NCBI RefSeq assembly: GCF_040807025.1
Contig: NC_090953.1
Location: 23,792,997-23,856,996 of the forward strand
DNA: 64,000 bases
Origin: Struthio camelus
Lineage: Eukaryota; Chordata; Aves; Struthioniformes; Struthionidae
Direction: 5' to 3'
Under the pieces are notes generated by a model. That model ran no database searches. It was not told the origin of the DNA and worked only from the letters and a program-made list of their open reading frames with translations. Positions 1 through 11,355 of this stretch are shown here, piece after piece (position 1 is the stretch's first letter; every line of letters begins with the position of its first letter). Position numbers and translations under genes: made by a program.

Positions 1-3000
1 GCTGCCAGCATTTCCTGGATAACCTGTTTGAGTTAGCACATACGTGAGGCATCTGGATATCCTCCTATGCCAACGTAAGAGTTGGCTTGAGGCCAGGGGA
101 GAAAGAGCACCAAGAGGTCCTGCTTGCTAAGGGAGTAGCCGAGAAAGCCCAGCATTGTGCTCCCTGCGGGAACAGCATGCATTATTTCCGTTTGTGTGGT
201 GTGTAGCTGTCCTGCCTGCTGGCAGATACCCAGTTTGGATCACACCAAAATAATCTGATTTAGCCACGACAAACAGCTATTGTCATGAACTTGTGGGTGT
301 CTCGTCTGGTCCCCATCGGAGCCAGAACCAGCGCCTGACATCGCGGAGAGGCAGGAGAGGGCACAGCTCACAAGTGAGGGCAGGAGGGAACTTTGGGGGA
401 AGCCTCACAGCAAGGAGACGTGGGGGCAGGAGTCCAGGGTCCACGGCTGTCCCCTGACACAGATCAAGGTTTGCTGCAAATCCTGCAAAGACTTCAAGTC
501 AAAGTGAGCTGCATGTGTGAGGAAAGCAATGAACACGCCAACCTTTACCCAGAGGCAGGAGCAGAACACGTTCTCTCTGCTCTATCCCTCAAGACCCATG
601 CAAGGAGTGTTGTTTAAAGCCATGGTCATCCCTGAATGTCACTTAAACCCCACAGGATGGTTTTCCAGCTGTTTTTTTCCTTCCAACCAGGCACAATGCA
701 ACTTGCAGGGTGATTCGTAGCATGCCGTGGCAGTGGGTCGCTTTTCCCGGCCCCCACTCCTTCTCAGGAATACGGAGGGGACCGGTTGATGTCAAATTGT
801 CCTGTGCTACCCAAAAAGGTAGGGATTGCCCAGACACCTCAGAGACCATTTTGACCCTCGGTATGTCTGGCCTGGCTGGCAGGGGTCCTCGGAGAGACAG
901 GACCTGGAGGCCTCTAGTGCTCCTACCACCCCTGTGACGTGACCAGAGCACTGACTCCCAGGCTGAGGCATGCGTCACTCTGCTTTTGTTTGCTCTGTGC
1001 ATTATTTCTGGTAACAATCGTTTCCAACACCAGGCATCCTCCTCCAGTCCTGCCCTGGAAGCTGCTGATTCACGTCTGTTCAGGAATGGTTAAACGGCTG
1101 CTTGTGCAGAAGCGTTTTCCTGCCTCTCACTAAAAACACATGGACACGTCGGGAAGCATGTAAGAAACAGCCAGTGCGGACGCCACCGTGTGGAGTCTTC
1201 TCTTGCAAGAGCAGAAACGCGGTCTGGTGTCGCCGACAGTGTACAGCTCCTCTGTGGTCTCCCCTGGGCCAAACAGGTCCTGCTTGTGCCTGGTGGTGTC
1301 TGCACAGGCAACAGGGTATCAAGCCCAGGGCAACTTCAGGAGCCTCCTTACCATACTCTCCCTTCACAGATTGATGGCAACATTGCTAAATAATCGTATA
1401 TGTATCTGAGCTTGGCGGGACTGGATCAGGCCCTGGGTGAGGCACCCAGAATCCAAGGGGAGCCAATGCCAGGGTACGGAGAGTGGTAGTTAGCAGAAAT
1501 GGCAGTGTGTTAGGTCTGGTTCGTTAGGGTTCACCCAATAGTCGGGGATCAGCATTTGTCCTGGGAGAGGTGCAGATTTCAAAGGCTGAAATTCTGCTTC
1601 CCCATGACTCCAGGAGTCCCCTTCTGAGGAGGGAATATTTTTCAGCAGAGCACTTTTCCCCTGGGAAGCGTGGACCCTACAGCTACAAAGTTTGACAGTG
1701 ATCTCTCCAGTCCATATAGTCTTTTTGGCAGAAGCAAACCCAAGCGCTTACTTTCTTATTTCCTCCCTTCCAGGTTCCTCCAGACAACCTGAATTCGTAC
1801 TGTGTCAGTTCCCAGGGCTGCCCCAGGACTCCCTAAGCAAGCTTTTCTGAATATTTCCACCTGCATGAAATACAGATTTTCTTTTCCCTTTTACTCTTCC
1901 ATCTGATTCAAGTTAAAATTTCCTCTTCTTCCTCCCTGCCAAAAATCAACATCTTTCAGTGGAAGGAAGCACAAGTTCCTTGCCAACTCTCTGAAGTCAC
2001 CCTTAACACTCATTTTGAGAGTTTTCCTGGGTTTTAAATGATCTACAGGCCTTTCAGTTGTCCTCTGAACAGAACAGCTTAGCTTGGTGGGGCTCTCAGG
2101 GGCTGCTTGTGTTCTCCCGTGGTTTTCCCACACACCTCTGTTCTTAGAGTGAAAAAGACCCATTCATGTCTGTCGAGTGAGGAATCACACGGGTTTTGCC
2201 AGGAATGCTCTGAAATGCTCTGTAGGCAGCGGGCAAGTCGGAGGTGGAGGAGAGCTCAGCCCTACAGCGGTTTACCATGAGGTCCCCATTACCTGGGCTT
2301 GTTTGAGCACTTATACACTGGGCTACACACCCACGGTGTGAAAGTCCCAGTCATGCCAGCTGAAGCTACATGAGCTGATGTTGGTGTCCTCTAATGGCTC
2401 AGAGATGCTGAAGGGAGATGTCCCGTCCCTCCAATTTCATCCCTTTCCCTTCTTTTCTAAGCACCACATTCCAGCTGCTTCCCTGGCCCTCTTGCTTCTG
2501 TCCCTGGCCACTAGGTGGAAAACAGTGAAGAAAATGTTAGTGCCAGGTTAGTGAGTTAAACTGGCTCAACATGCAGTCAGAGGAGCAGGACCATAGGCCA
2601 AAACTGGGCATGGTAGCAACAGGATGGAAGAGCTTCACTATCTGCTTATCATATACACATTTCACTCTCGCTCTTCCCCTCTCCTTTCTCCCACTTGAAA
2701 ATGCAGAGCACAGTTTAAAAGCCAAGATCTTGATATTAAGATTGCTGTTTCCATACCGTTGATTTTATCTAAACATTAGCCCTGGTTTGATGAAGTGACT
2801 GGACCAAAAGATCTCCAGATGTTCCTTCCTCACTGAACCATTCCATGATCCTCCAAGCATTTCCTGGTCTGGTATAAAGGCTGAGCATAACTACCTGCTC
2901 AAAGCCTCCCAGCACACTCTTCCTCTTCGTCTTTGCTTGGTAGAGAAGAGCCAGCCATGAATTCCTCACGCCCAGGAAATGTCCAATTGCCCTGGACATG

Positions 3001-3900
3001 AACAGCTCCATGAAGATCACTGTAGCCTTGAGAGAGCTAGGATAGGGACAGTTTTGGCACCTGAATACAGAGCTTGTCTTGAGATACTGGCACCACCTCT
3101 CTCTCCATGTCACTGTCTACCGCAGCTACTCCAGTGAACAAGATTCTCTGTGGATCTTGTAGAGCTGGTTATTTTCAGGAAAAAAGGTAAACAAACTGGG
3201 GTCAGCTGCTCAGCAAAGTCAGCACTTCACTTTCACTGGGCAAGGGACCAAGCCCAGCCGAGGACAGGGGAGAGGGACCTGAGCCCTGGCCCAGCCTCTC
3301 CTCAGCCCTTCTTTCTGCCAGCCTCTGTCAGGACTCCCTACCCTCCCATCAAACAGGCTTTACTTCACAATGGGCTCAAAGGCTGCAGGGACTTGGAGAT
3401 ATGATTTGCACCCTGGGACAACAGTTTCCATGCATGCAAACTGGAGGTGATGCTACTAAAGACCCTTTGTAGAGTAATTTGAGGTCCAGTGGGGAAAGCG
3501 TTATGTCAGAGCAGAAGCCCTCTCCTGTCCAGGCCAAGACAGACTTTTTCAGTTTTCAGTTTCTTCCCATCTTCAGTGGGAAGATATAAGCGGCACCATG
3601 GCAGACACAGACTGTTTGCAATGTGGCTGTTAGTCTGGAGCCATCACTACTGGGGAGAGGGGAAAGGTCTGAACATAGGGAGACTGCAGCCTGTATTTCC
3701 CCCAAATTAACACCATTGATATGACTGATATTGAGCTTTCCAAAGCCACCTTTGTCTTAAGCTTGATTTTCAGAGAGGCTTACTTCCTCCAGCACCTCAT
3801 TAGCTCATTAGAGCCCCATCAAGATTGATTTCTGAGCTCCCAGTAAGGAACAAGGGTGCTCTCAGCTGCTGTGAATTCCCCTTGCTGAGAGGTGTGATGG
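1..3900. other. Intergenic region left of ZP3 copy A, no gene recognised
   Basis: I read both strands for exon-like blocks with splice sites and found none I could assign to a family. Open frames are all short (under about 125 codons) and resemble no known protein. No LINE, SINE or tandem array is obvious. One sequence at 2506-2519 resembles a CTCF core (listed separately). The last 60 bases run into the E-box and TATA-like box of ZP3 copy A. An upstream neighbour gene may lie beyond the left edge. Confidence 0.5.
2506..2519 (+). promoter_or_regulatory. CTCF-like motif (weak)
   Basis: CCACTAGGTGGAAA matches the CTCF core CCASYAGRKGGCRS except near its 3' end. Motif match only; a motif of this quality occurs by chance in a window this size. 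Confidence 0.15.
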
Positions 3901-3904
3901 GCAT

Positions 3905-3947
3905 CACCTGGGGTTGGAGTGGCTGCAGGGAGGTGCTGGCTACAAAA
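3905..3947 (+). promoter_or_regulatory. ZP3 copy A core promoter: E-box and TATA-like box
   Basis: An E-box CACCTG lies at 3905-3910 and a TATA-like TACAAAA at 3941-3947, 48 bases before the ATG at 3995. Zona pellucida genes are known to use a TATA-type box with an upstream E-box (bound by FIGLA-type bHLH factors in mammals), and their 5' UTRs are very short. The TATA here is non-consensus, unlike the clean TATAAA of copy B. Function is inferred from position. Confidence 0.5.
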
Positions 3948-3994
3948 GGTCCCTGGACAGCAGTTTCTCCTTGTGCTGGACCCTGGTAGGCAGG

Positions 3995-6900
3995 ATGAGG
4001 CCTGGAAGCAGCCTGTGGTTTGCTGTCTTCTGCTGGGTTCTTGGTGGGGTGGTTTCTTACAACCCCTGGGGCTTCTTTAGAGGGGAGTCAGATGTACAGT
4101 GGTATGGGAGGGATCCTTCTTTCGGGCAGCCTCGTGCCTTCTCCCAGCCCTCCCCCTGGGCTCGGGTTGATGTCTCCCAGCTCCAGGCTGCGTCCCCACT
4201 GCATCCTGTGGCTGTGCAGTGCCAGGAGGCTCAGATGGTGGTCACGGTGCACAGGGATCTCTTTGGCACAGGGCGCCTGGTGAGGGCTGTGGACCTGACC
4301 CTGGGCCCAGCTGCCTGCCAGCCTGTGGCCCTGAGTGCTGCAGAGAACACTGTGACCTTCGCGGTGGGGCTCCATGAGTGCGGCAGCATCCTCAGGGTAA
4401 GGTTACATCTCCCAGGGCTGGAGCCTTGAGGTGGGGAGCTGCGTCTTGGCCTCAGCTGCAGTACTTCAGGCTGCTGTGTCCCTTGCTCTTGCACAGCAAT
4501 GCAGAAGCTGTGCAAGGGATGAAATTTGAGGGCTGCCTTCCCTCCACTAGGGCTACGGGATCCCAGTTCAGGCTGACTCAGCCCTGGTCACTTAATTTTA
4601 GCTTGACTTCTTTCCTCTATCTAGTAATGCTGAAGCCACCCCTAGAAACTCAATGGGCACCATCCTTGTGAATGTTGATCAGTATGCTGCTAGGAGCAGG
4701 TTCAACTCTACTGAAGCTCCTGTAGGCTAATGCAGCAGCTCAAATGATCTGCTGCTTGATGATGAGTTTACATTGATGTAAAACTTAACAAAGCAGCTTC
4801 TGCTTTATTAGAGTGTTGTGGTGTAGTTGGACTTCTTGCTCAGGGAGATGCTCAAAAATCCTCTCTTAGATGTTGAAAATATGTTTCCAAGGGTAATGGA
4901 AGTTATGCTATCTGATCTAGGGTTCAGTTCTAGTGTTGGTGTGTGAGCAGGGAAGGGTGTGGAAAAGGCAGAGAAAATAGGTTTCTCCTTATGGATACAG
5001 AGGTGTCCAAATTCTCCAGAACAACTTGTGCTGTTGCTATTTCCTCCAGGCTGGAGTACAGATAAGCTAGTCCTGGGAGTGCCTCTGCAGTGAGCCTGCA
5101 GCTGATGCTGAGCTTAGGAGGCATCTGCATGCTGCTGCTTCATCATAGCATGAAGCTACTCTAAAGAAAGCTAAATCTAAAGTGGTCCCACTCTCCCTGA
5201 GAGAGGCTTAGGATAGTCAGGGTATACAGCTGGTACTGTGGAGGTCCTAGCACAGGTGAGTAGCTGCAAGTACCTTCAGTAAATCCTCCCTAAACAGAAG
5301 TCGCTCTCTGCCTGTGACATCTCGAAGGATAGACTTCCCTATCTGCTGAACTAGGACAAGGAAACTAGGACAAAAAATCAGCCTGAGCACCTCTATCCAG
5401 CTCCGCTGTGCGCTGTTGGTTAGAGACAGTATTGGGGCAGCACAGAGCAGCTCCCCAGCCTGGAGTGTCCCTGCAACAGGACAGATGTTGCTTGCCTGTG
5501 TCCGGTGCCAGAAGAAGCTCCTCAGGTCTGAAGCTCCAGGCCTGAATGTGCTGCTCCCTGTGTGTGGTCAAAGGAATAGGGCTCCTAATTAATTGATAAT
5601 GCAACTTGTGTGTGTCTCCCAGCTAACCCCTGATGCACTAGTCTACAGCACAAGCTTAAATTACAACCCAGTCCCTACTGGCAACTTGGTCATCATCCGC
5701 ACCAGCCCTGCTGTGGTTCCTATTGAGTGTCACTATCCGAGGTGAGTAGTGGGGCTGAGCTGTCCCTCCAGCTGACCTGCCACCACAGAGCCTTTAACCA
5801 GGGGTGTCTCTCCTCAGGAGGGAGAACGTGAGCAGCAATGCTGTCAGGCCCACATGGGTGCCATTCCACTCCACCCTGTCCTCAGAGGAGAGACTGGCAT
5901 TCTCCCTGCGCCTCATGAATGGTAGGTCTTGGGTGAGGGGGTGGCCCTGATAGCCCAGCACTCTGGAGGCTGTTTGTCTTCTCCTGGACAGCCGTGCTTT
6001 CACTAGATGGCACAGCTGGTGCTGATATTGCTCCATCGCTGGAAACTGGCTTTGTGGATCATGTTAGTACTCCTGGAGCAGACAGCCTGGCTCAGCCCTG
6101 TTTTGGAAGAGTTGTTTACCTTGTAGGCAGTTGCCAGGCCTCATGCCTGTTCAGGTTCTCCTCAAATGGAAGCAGTGAGGCACAAAGGAACAAACTGGCT
6201 TCCCTTTCTGAAGCTCATGGTGACCTCTTCCCTTCCAGATGACTGGAGTGCTGAGAGACCCTCCAATGTGTTTCAGCTGGGAGAGGTCCTCCACTTCCAA
6301 GCTGGTGTTGATACAGAAAACCATGCCTCTCTGAGGCTCTTTGTGGACAGCTGTGTGGCTACTCCAACCTCAGACAGGAACTCCTCTCCTCAATATACTC
6401 TCATTGGCTTCAGAGGGTAAGAGCTGGCTGTGCCCTTATTTAGAGATACTTCTTCATACTGGTTATGGATATCCACAGTAGTGGGATCCTGCTAATCATC
6501 TCTTGTGCCTAGATGCCTGGTGGATGGGCAACTGGATGATGCCACTTCAACTTTTATATCTCCAAGACCCAGGCAAGATGTGCTTCAGTTTGTGGTAGAG
6601 GCATTCAAGTTCACAGGAAACTCCAGCAACCTGGTAAATCCCTCTTAAAACAAGTGACCTCTGCTTGGCTAGACAGGGATGTGGCTTCATTCTATAGACC
6701 AGGGTAATGAAGGCTTGCCCTGGGAATGTAATTCTAAGCAACTGTCTCATAGCTAAATATGAATGAAGTAGCTTTACACTACTGCTTCTGGCTCACAGCC
6801 CTTTGAGCCAAGCGTGCTTCTTGAAAACCAGACCTGAATTGGTCAAGACAAGCATTGCACTTCCCCCTTTGACTAATTGTCCTGATGGACTCCCAGTAGC

Positions 6901-7949
6901 TGAACACTGAGTGCCTTGAAAGAAGTAGGAGGGCATGAGCTGCCCTGGGGAGGTGGTGTTCCCACTGAAGACCAAATTCATAATGAGTGGGAGAGCCAAG
7001 TGTACGCCACAAAAAGGCAAATGACAGTCTAATGCCTCTGCTCTGCCTGGCCTCTCCAGATCTACATGACCTGCCACCTGAAGGTGTCTCTGGCTGACCA
7101 GGCTCCAGACCCTCTGAACAAGGCTTGCTCCTTTGACAAAGCCAGAAGCCTGTGAGTAGCTGGAATAGCAACTTGCCCAAGGATGAAGAGCTTGGGCTTC
7201 TCATCTTGCATATCACTGTCTGGGAAACCAGATTTGGCCATCTGGTCTGAATGGGTGGCAGGGGAGGGTTGGGGTTCCTTCTCAGAGATCCCAAAGGAGA
7301 CATGGGAGAGGTTCCTACAGCAGGGCAGGCTAGTTACAGGGGTCTCTTCCAGCTGGACTCCTGTGGAAGGCACCAGGGATATCTGCTCCTGCTGCGAGGT
7401 GAGGAGCTGTGGCTTGGCTGGGCACTCCAGGAGGCTTAATGCTGCCTCCCGAAGGCAAGGAGGACGTTTCAGGAGAGAACTGTCCTCCCAGCCTGGTAGG
7501 TTTTGGCATGCCTCTTGTGCTCTGTCACCACAATGGCTAACTTGGTCAGACCTGGGTGGCTAGAGCTGCCTCGCTACCTGTTGGCTCCTCAATGCTAATC
7601 CACGGCTTGGGGGAGCAAATGTTCACAGGAGCCTGTGTACTCATGTGCCTTCCATCTTAGATCCTTTGAAAGAAGCAGATGTTATAGTTGGACCCCTCTT
7701 CATCCACAGCTGGCAGGATCATTCAGTCAGGAGGATGCCTTCACAAGGTAGGGCAAGCTCAGGAAAGGGGTGGTATGTGTGGCAGGTCCAAGCTCTGGTT
7801 GTAACCACCCTCCTTGCTTCTCCTTCCTAGATCCAGAAGGGAACTTTTGGATGGTGTTGGGACTGGTAGCAGTTGCTGGTCTGGTCGTTCTGATTCTTGC
7901 TGCTCTAGGAGCTCTGACTGTCTGCCGGAGATCCAGCAACCCCATCTAA
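3995..7949 (+). CDS. ZP3: Zona pellucida sperm-binding protein 3, tandem copy A (9 coding exons, 454 aa)
   Basis: Egg-coat filament protein that polymerises through its ZP module and acts in sperm binding. Exons: 3995-4396, 5623-5741, 5818-5921, 6239-6416, 6513-6633, 7060-7151, 7353-7495, 7661-7747, 7831-7949. All introns are GT-AG, phases agree, and the total is 455 codons including TAA. The ATG follows GGCAGG. Residues 1-21 form a signal peptide. ZP-N starts at VQCQEAQ, with Cys76, Cys108, Cys129 and Cys170. LAFSLRLM in exon 3 sits where the internal hydrophobic patch is expected. ZP-C carries NKACSF and DICSCC. The furin site is Arg377-Phe-Arg-Arg380. ADVIVGPLF is the external hydrophobic patch, and the membrane helix is about 422-446. 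Sequons at Asn177, Asn256 and Asn304 match positions glycosylated or conserved in ZP3 relatives. Family certain; orthology to a particular ZP3 copy is open. Confidence 0.93.
7661..7747 (+). CDS. ZP3: ZP3 copy A exon 8: external hydrophobic patch exon
   Basis: This 87-nt exon is symmetric (phase 1 at both ends). It encodes the stretch between the furin site and the membrane helix, including ADVIVGPLF. In ZP proteins this patch keeps the precursor from polymerising until furin cleavage releases it. Acceptor is TCTTAG, donor is GTAGGG. Skipping the exon would keep the frame and delete the patch. Confidence 0.85.
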
Positions 7950-7979
7950 ATCACTGTTTTCAACTTTTATGATCTATCT

Positions 7980-7985
7980 AATAAA
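7980..7985 (+). terminator. Polyadenylation signal of ZP3 copy A
   Basis: AATAAA begins 31 bases after the TAA stop. Such a short 3' UTR is typical of ZP3 messages, which in mammals have a 3' UTR of only a few tens of bases or less. Confidence 0.8.
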
Positions 7986-9834
7986 AAACAAAGCTGAAGG
8001 ACTGTAGGAGACTTCTGGGGGGGGAGGGAGGTGGAGTCTTCTGGAGACTGAGCAACGTGGTTCCTGGTACTAACTTTAACTGTGCTTTGCCTCCCTGAAT
8101 CTGATTTGGGTCTCAATGCTCTCTTGGAGCCCTGCCTTCAGCAGGGCTTTGTACACCCTTACAACTCTGTTAATGTCTCCCAGAGCACCTAGGTAGGAAC
8201 TGAGAGCCTCTGGCTAGTGATTTCTGCATGTGTTCTTACTCCTAGAAACATGATATTGCATTTAGCTGTAAAATGTGTTACCTTGCTGGTGGAGCATTCT
8301 GGGGCTGCTCCATACTGGTAACTATTCACTTATGCTGGAGTGGAAGTGATCTAAAGCCAGGGGGAGCTAAGGGTTTAGTAAAGTGAGCCTATTGGAGCTT
8401 AGTTAGGAAATAAGGTAAACGGCCTGTTTCACAGCAGTGGTCAAGACTTTAATTGTTATGGGCCTCTTTCAAGGGTATTGAAAGCAGTTGTCTTGGACAA
8501 GAGTGTGAGGACCTTTTTAAAAAGTGCCTTCCTGAGCACTAAACTTCCACTAGGAGAGAAACTTCTCCACTTTGAGCTGGGTTACTTTGGAGCCTTTGTC
8601 AGGGGGAGAGATGTATGCTTCTGGAGTGTGTACCTCCACCTCTTTCCTGCTGCAGGTAGATTTGATCAAAAACCATCCTTTTGGGTGATGAGACAGATAA
8701 ATATGGTCTTGAAGAAATCTAAAGCAACCTGGTAAACTCTTCCTGTTCTCAAATCTCTTCAACTTAACACAGCCTGCCTCTAACTGCACTTTCGAAGTCC
8801 TTTTCACAAGTTGTCCCTCTGTGTGTGTGTATAATCAACTGCTGCTCCTCATGTCTTGTGCTGATCCTGGAGTGCAAGCATGAGTGTGAAAGCCCCATGG
8901 CTACAGTGCCCCTGCCTGAAGATTTCTTAGGCTGTTGTGCAGGTGGCTGGAAGATCTCAGGTAACAGAGTTGCTTGGCTAAAAAGACTGGGATGGGGTAA
9001 ATAGGGCAAGGCAGAATGATTCTGCAGTTGATGTGAGCTGAGCCTTGCCCTTAAAGAAGACAAGATAACACTGGAAGTGATGGGTAGGATCACTAATGCT
9101 GCCTCCTGCCTCTCTGAGTTCAACTGTCCTCAAGCCAAAAGAGGACCTCTATATAGATCTTTCACGCATGCACTTGGCCCAGAGCCTGGACCTAGGAAGC
9201 TATAATCTGTAAAAGCCAGTGTAGCAGAAACTAGAAGGAAGTGATGTTTAGCCTGTCCTCAGGCTCCCACTCGGGAAGTGGAGCAGTTTGCCTGAGACTT
9301 TGGCCTGCCTGAGGCAAGAAGTGGCTCCTAAAGTCTCTCCACCAAAAGCTAGAGGGGGCTCTGCTCTCACACTGGTCTTCCTACACTTAAGGGCAACTAG
9401 AGTCTGCCTTTGGGACTCTGCTCCTTGCAGAGGAGGAGCTGGAAAGGTTGTTACAGGAGGGGCCAAATAGGCTCCTGGTGCAGAGAGCTCAGTGCCCATA
9501 GGGGACATGGGTTAGAGCAGAGGCTTTTTGGGGAAGTGGGTAGGAGAGAGCAGGTCAGACTTTCCGTACAGTAGGACACATTCAGCTGCGTGGGGAGGTA
9601 CGCTCCCATGGCCAAAGGCTCTTGGGACTGTACCTTGGCATCTGGGGTGGTCAGTGCTGGAGGCTGTTAAGATCAGCTTAAGCTTCATCCTCTGTGGGTT
9701 TTCTTGCTCCTTGGCAGGGCCTGATCCATGAGGCATGAGGGAAGGATGTGGACCCTCTACCCCTCCTGTCTGAAGCTGCTTCTAGGTGGAAAAACTCACG
9801 ACTTGCTGGATGAGGAAGGGAGCATAAGAGTAGA
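7986..9834. other. Intergenic between the ZP3 copies, first part: nothing recognised
   Basis: Unique-looking sequence of moderate GC. No splice-bounded coding block or family repeat is recognised. A short GT run lies at about 8820-8830. Confidence 0.5.
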
Positions 9835-9900
9835 CGTGAGGCCTAGCGGATAGGGCTCTTCCTGGGACAGACAGAGGCAGGAATTCCAGTCCCTGCACCA
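9835..9900 (+). repeat. tRNA-headed SINE-like segment (MIR/CORE-SINE type), left flank of hairpin
   Basis: The segment reads like the tRNA-derived head of an old amniote SINE: an A-box-like TAGCGGATAGGG, then GGAATTCCAGTCCC at the B-box place. The family assignment is by eye and tentative. The right half forms the left arm of the hairpin at 9871-9989. Confidence 0.4.
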
Positions 9901-9989
9901 AGGACTGTTTATGCATGTTTATATGTAACAAGCCTTGGATAAAATGTATAAACAGTCCTTGGTGCAGGGACTGGAATTCCTGCCCCTGT
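9871..9989. repeat. Long near-perfect inverted repeat (hairpin)
   Basis: Bases 9876-9911 are the exact reverse complement of 9949-9984 (36 bp). Allowing three mismatched or wobble positions, the pairing extends to 9871-9919 with 9941-9989, leaving a loop of about 21 nt. The arms contain GGAATTCC and CAAGGACTGTTTA. Origin could be a SINE head copied in inverted orientation or a miniature fold-back element. If transcribed it would form a miRNA-precursor-like stem longer than most. Pairing is seen directly; any function is unknown. Confidence 0.9.
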
Positions 9990-11149
9990 TCCTCCTGAGA
10001 AAGGGGCTTTAGCTATTCCTTGCCTGAGTTGCATTGGATTTTTCTTTCTGGTCCTGTAGAACTTATTCCTTTGCTCAGCAGAGCAGCCTTAAGGGGAGAA
10101 GTCCCTGCCCCAAACCTCAGGACCTGTGGCTCCCCACCAGTGTGGGAGAGGTTTGCACTTCAGGTAGAGGTGGGAACTGGACTAGTGAGTCCTCTAACTG
10201 CTGAGTTTTGCGACTGGGAGGGAAAAAAGAAGCCCTTCATGCTTTTTTCAGGCAGGTTTTGGAAGTGTTTGCTGCCACCTGACCTCTGAGATAGGCTTGC
10301 AAAATCACTGTGCCAAGTCCCTGCGGAGGCACTAAGGCATGAGTCTTGGGACGAGGTATTTACTCTGGTGGCAAACTCGGTAGCTGATTTTAAGCAGAGG
10401 GAAACAGGATTTTCACGCTCCTAGATTTAAAGGAGATTTAACTGCCAAAGCTTAAATTCTGCTTCAAGTAACTTCAGTCTTGGTGCAAATCTGGCTCAGA
10501 AACGGAGATTCAGGGTTAGTGGGTGACAAGTACTGTAGGGCTAGGTACTGCTGATGTAGCAGGTAACATGCTGCAAGCAGCTTCTTTGCCATCAGGGCTT
10601 AGCAATTCATTTGGGACCTACTGAATGATGAGGGGGAACCGGGACATGTGAAGAGGTGGGACTTGTTTGCAGTGTGGCCACCCTCTTGACCTGAGTGTGC
10701 AGGGGGGCAAGGACTATTGGAGTCTTCTGGCCTGTTTTGGGGGAGTTCTCTTGGTCGGGGGGGTGGGGACCAAGGAGGGTGGCATCTTGCACTGCCTGGG
10801 ATGTTTTTGGGTGTGATTCAGTAGTCTGGAGACCCAGAGCTGAATCCCCTTGGAGAAAGCCTGATGTATTCTTCTTTTCCTTTGCCCTCCTGATGGCTCA
10901 GGCTGTTGTTGCCCAGCTCCAGGTAGTTGCAGTGCTAAGAGGCCCTGGATAGGGGCCGCATTGCTCCGGGATTTCTTTGGTACAGGGTGCCCCTTGCTGG
11001 AAGGATTCAGTCCTTGCTTTGATGCAGGGTGGGAGATATGAACTGTAAAGGGGTAATAGCTGGCTTAAGTCTTTACCATCCCACAAGAGGTGCAAGCTGT
11101 AACCTTTGGGGCAGACCAGAGGAGAGGTGGTCATGGAAATATGGGGTGG
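9990..11149. other. Intergenic between the ZP3 copies, middle part: nothing recognised
   Basis: No coding exon, RNA gene or family repeat is recognised. A poly-G stretch occurs near 10757-10768. Confidence 0.45.
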
Positions 11150-11355
11150 AAGGCATCTCTGGAGGCCTCCAGTCCAGCACGAGACAGGGCAGCCCTGGCT
11201 TGGCCCAGCTAAGGCTAGAAATCTCCAAGGATGGAGGTTCCCCACCTCTTGGCATGTCTCGTCTGGGGCTGCACAGCCCTCCTGCTGAAGAAAAGTTTCC
11301 TCATATCCAACCTGAATCTCCCAGGCCACAAGCAGTGGCTGCTGATGCCTGTTAA
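11150..11355 (-). repeat. Degraded CR1-type LINE fragment
   Basis: The plus strand contains the antisense signature of CR1 3' regions: CTCCAGTCCAGC, then TCTCCAAGGATGGAGGTTCC, then a passage resembling the 'frame failing to fix, AAGTTTCCTCATATCCAACCTGAATCTCC' portion of CR1 consensus in reverse orientation. The element therefore lies on the minus strand, truncated and diverged. CR1 is the dominant LINE of birds, crocodilians and turtles, so this supports a sauropsid source. Confidence 0.75.
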
